A stretch of 31,396 bases of DNA from contig NMRA01001280.1 in the NCBI GenBank assembly GCA_002633005.1, forward strand, positions 1-31,396, in the 5' to 3' direction. Below are positions 29,107 through 31,396 of this stretch, piece after piece. The translations under genes and the position numbers were made by a program. This DNA is from Phoronis australis. Its lineage: Eukaryota; Phoronida; Phoronidae. Position 1 is the stretch's first letter. Every line of letters begins with the position of its first letter. The notes below the pieces were generated by a model that saw nothing but the letters and a program-made list of their open reading frames with translations, was not told the DNA's origin and did no database searches.

Positions 29107-30190
29107 AACTTTATTGTTTGAAATAGTTACAGTATCTCATTGTGTTGTTTCTGTTTGAACATTTTTCTTGTCCTTCTCGTTCTGGATGGCCAATAATATG
29201 GAAGTGTGCTTGTTATTGACAGAAAAAAAACGGCGATTCCCCACATCATGGTCGTATAATAGGGGTACACTGAGTGGCGTAAAAACTAATATTGGTAAAA
29301 ATTAATAATGCGAACGCCTTTTTAAAACTGTAGTTCCGCGGCGTGTCAAGTTGTTTTACAGCAGAGTCTATAACCCAACATTTTGAACTGTGTGACCATG
29401 TCGTTTCAAACTGTACAAATTACCAGTTCGCCTCTCTAAGATGATTTAGATACTAGGACAAATAATACCACGAAGTGGTTATCTCGTCCTGGTAATACTA
29501 GATTGTTAAAGAAAAGTAGCGTATCACTGAAATAATTTTCCTTAAGACACCTCAGCACCTTTAGGGCTACATGCGTTTTATTTTTTGAAAAAACGTCTGC
29601 AAATTAATGTACAGTAATTATTATTCCTTGGTATAACGTGAAGTAGGCAATTCCAATTCCCTTTCGGGAAATTGCGTCTGCACAAATGCATATGTCGACC
29701 TCCGTCTTCGGCCGCTCAAGCAGTGGTGTTCACAGGCACACGCGTGTAACCGATATATACAATGTGTGTGCCTTACCAACCAGTACAGGGTGTTTTTGGT
29801 GTCGTGCATTCTTCTTTTTTCATTGAAGTAACACATCAGTTATTATAACTCTATCGTTTTGCAAAATTTTGCTGCCTCCTTTTATTCAAACTGACTTATG
29901 CCCTCAATTCCGAATACACACATATACAGTTCCATTGGTTATTTGTTGCATACAATGACACGACTTCACATGCACGCATATTGTTCATCGATTTCCATGG
30001 GTTTCTATTAATTTTTTTTCTACTTTGTGTTTAAGTGTTTCACACGAACGCATGCCTCAAATCTTTTTGTTAGAATCAATCAAGTGACGTCGGGTCAAGG
30101 AATTTTTAGACCCATACTAAAAACTTTGGGAATGCAGTGATGTAATGGCTCGCGGGAAAGCGGCCCCCTTGACAGCTGATCGTCTTGTCG
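29107..30190. other. Non-coding stretch with an imperfect hairpin
   Basis: 29449-29501 can fold as an imperfect hairpin closed by ACTAGGAC...GTCCTGG...TACTAG around ACCAC-gaa-GTGGT. No gene recognised elsewhere in the stretch. Confidence 0.4.
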
Positions 30191-30197
30191 GTTTATA

Positions 30198-30973
30198 CAG
30201 TGGCGGATCTAGGATATCATAATGGGAGGGCCCAACATTTTGTCCGTAAACATTTCTCAAAGCACGATTGTAGATGCGTATAGCACCGAATGGGGGGAGA
30301 TCGGGAGGGGAAATTTTTCTTTTTTTTGTCTAAAAATCAAGCATTTTCCTTGATTCCCGAAGTATTATCCAAGAACAAAAGGCAAAAACCAATAAAAAAA
30401 AACAAAAAAAAAAAACAGAGAAAGTGTCAAACAGGAAAAACTACAACTACCACAAACTCGAACTCACGACTTGGCGGATAATGCGCACGTGCTTTACCAG
30501 TGCACCACCACGACTTAACTCCTAATTTGTTTCTAAGAGACCTACTTGTTTATGGTTCACAGCGTGTGCGCGCGAAACCTCTGTCTTTTTGTAATGCTTA
30601 TTACATGTTTTATATTTTGTGCAATCAGTTCATAACAAAATTTGTTGTATTTAAAATAGTGTTCATTGCCCGAAAGACCAAATCCGTTATTGTGTTGGCA
30701 AAAATGACGCGATTGCTTTGGAAATCGTCTTAAGTTAAGGTTTGACAAAGAGAGAATTGCGAGTTTCTGAGTGATTCACCAAGGCTTCGATTAAAATTGA
30801 CATCTTACTAGCAGCTTCTGTTTTTTCATCATCACTCAGATTCCATTTTCTTTAAAAATCTGAGCCCCNTTAATTACCGGGGTTAATTAATAAACTCAAC
30901 ATTTCCCTACGCTCTCGCTGTTTTATTTTTTTGCGGCAGCTAAGGAGGGGACGCCCCCCTAAATCCGCCTATG
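30198..30973. mobile_element. Longer hAT-like MITE with 5-bp target duplication
   Basis: The left end is CAGTGGCGGATCTAGG; the right end, reversed, is CATAGGCGGATTTAGG. Flanks are TTATA at 30193-30197 and TTATA at 30974-30978. 776 bp, no transposase. The interior near the left end (GCGTATAGCACCGA, then GATCGGGAGGGG) matches that of the 224-bp element. It contains a tRNA-like piece and an N at 30869. Confidence 0.75.
30446..30514 (-). repeat. tRNA-like (SINE-type) fragment inside the MITE
   Basis: The minus strand reads GTGGTGGTGCACTGGTAAAG, then CACGTGCGC, and later GTGAGTTCGAGTTTG. This has the spacing of a tRNA A box (TGGTGCACTGG type) and B box (GTTCGAGT with a changed end). The acceptor ends do not pair well, so it is a degenerate tRNA-derived sequence rather than a working tRNA gene. 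Confidence 0.45.
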
Positions 30974-31336
30974 TTATAAACAACGGGGACTGAAAAATAG
31001 GTACTGTACAGTTATAGCGACGGAAAAGCTCAGGCCCTAACAGCACTCCGTGAGAATTTCAGCCAGAGCATTAGGAATTTTGTCTTTGCAATGGCTTATA
31101 TGACAGTTTAAGCAATGCGTGGGTCACAGGTTTACATTGCTTTGTGTTACCACTATATTCTACAACCTCGTTAGTATTTAAAATTTCAAATTTTATTCTG
31201 AAAAATCCCCGGCTTCCATAAGGCCACCGTGCTTTTGTTTACATAGCGTTCATCATCAGTATGGCTTGCGAGTGCTCATTGCTGTAGTGTAGGCCTTCCT
31301 CCTTTCTTGAGTCGCTGCCCATTTTGAGGCTATGAA
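30974..31336. other. Non-coding stretch
   Basis: No gene or repeat family recognised. Confidence 0.4.
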
Positions 31337-31396
31337 AGTACCCGAGATTTTCCGAATGACTACGGGAATACCCGAGATGTTCCGGACGGTTCCCGA
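31337..31396 (+). repeat. Short direct repeat at the window edge
   Basis: TACCCGAGAT followed by TTTCCG or GTTCCG occurs at about 31337 and 31371, and CCCGA begins again at the last bases. The repeat probably continues beyond the window. Confidence 0.5.

Noticed and set aside
30290-30481. Lysine-rich plus-strand frame
   Set aside because: It is made of A-rich simple sequence inside the MITE.
1-31396. CRISPR array, operon or bacterial mobile element
   Set aside because: Introns, transposon classes and low gene density show animal nuclear DNA; direct repeats here are transposon parts or minisatellites without regular spacers.

Overview
The window looks like AT-rich nuclear DNA of an invertebrate animal. 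It shows spliced genes with GT-AG introns, an intronless seven-transmembrane receptor, and many animal-type transposon remnants (Penelope-like, an R2-like or related non-LTR element, hAT-like MITEs, foldback elements, a tRNA-derived piece). The repeat mix would suit a marine deuterostome such as a hemichordate, amphioxus or echinoderm, but I cannot fix the species from sequence alone. There are no operons, CRISPR arrays or bacterial features. Two isolated N bases (17984 and 30869) show that it comes from an assembled scaffold.

Only two host genes can be named with confidence. The first is a plus-strand, four-coding-exon gene for mitochondrial large-subunit ribosomal protein mL48 (MRPL48) at 4190-8724. 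Its last three exons splice in phase and follow the family from the GYD...LE block to the lysine-rich end. Intron 1 holds a terminal-inverted-repeat element and intron 3 a decayed tandem repeat. The second is a single-exon class A-like receptor of 338 residues at 14382-15398. It has seven membrane helices and the usual extracellular cysteines, but the DRY motif is replaced by QLY. Two near-consensus X-box (RFX) motifs lie in the 62 bases before its ATG.

The rest is mostly repeats. 1280-3622 carries a hAT-like remnant and a 388-bp foldback element. 9225-10943 carries copies of an interspersed family. 17545-17707 holds a short insertion flanked by 12-bp direct repeats, whose centre matches a hammerhead ribozyme core. 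18961-19786 is a unit with 162-bp direct terminal repeats. 20225-23445 is a nest: a minus-strand Penelope-like C-terminal region (linker, cysteine cluster, GIY-YIG endonuclease) is split by a 2.4-kb insertion of two 1.2-kb units, and the frame resumes exactly once one copy of a 7-bp target duplication is removed. The units are built from about 431-bp monomers with DR1 nuclear-receptor-type sites and end in a perfect 11-bp hairpin followed by CTAG. 24610-26292 is the broken 3' half of a non-LTR element with an in-frame 174-bp tandem duplication. 27487-27710 and 30198-30973 are hAT-like MITEs with 5-bp target duplications.

The genes do not form a pathway. The window reads as two ordinary host genes in a repeat-dense background. 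The hammerhead-like insertion, the nested insertion with its DR1-bearing monomers, and the X-box pair before the receptor deserve most attention.
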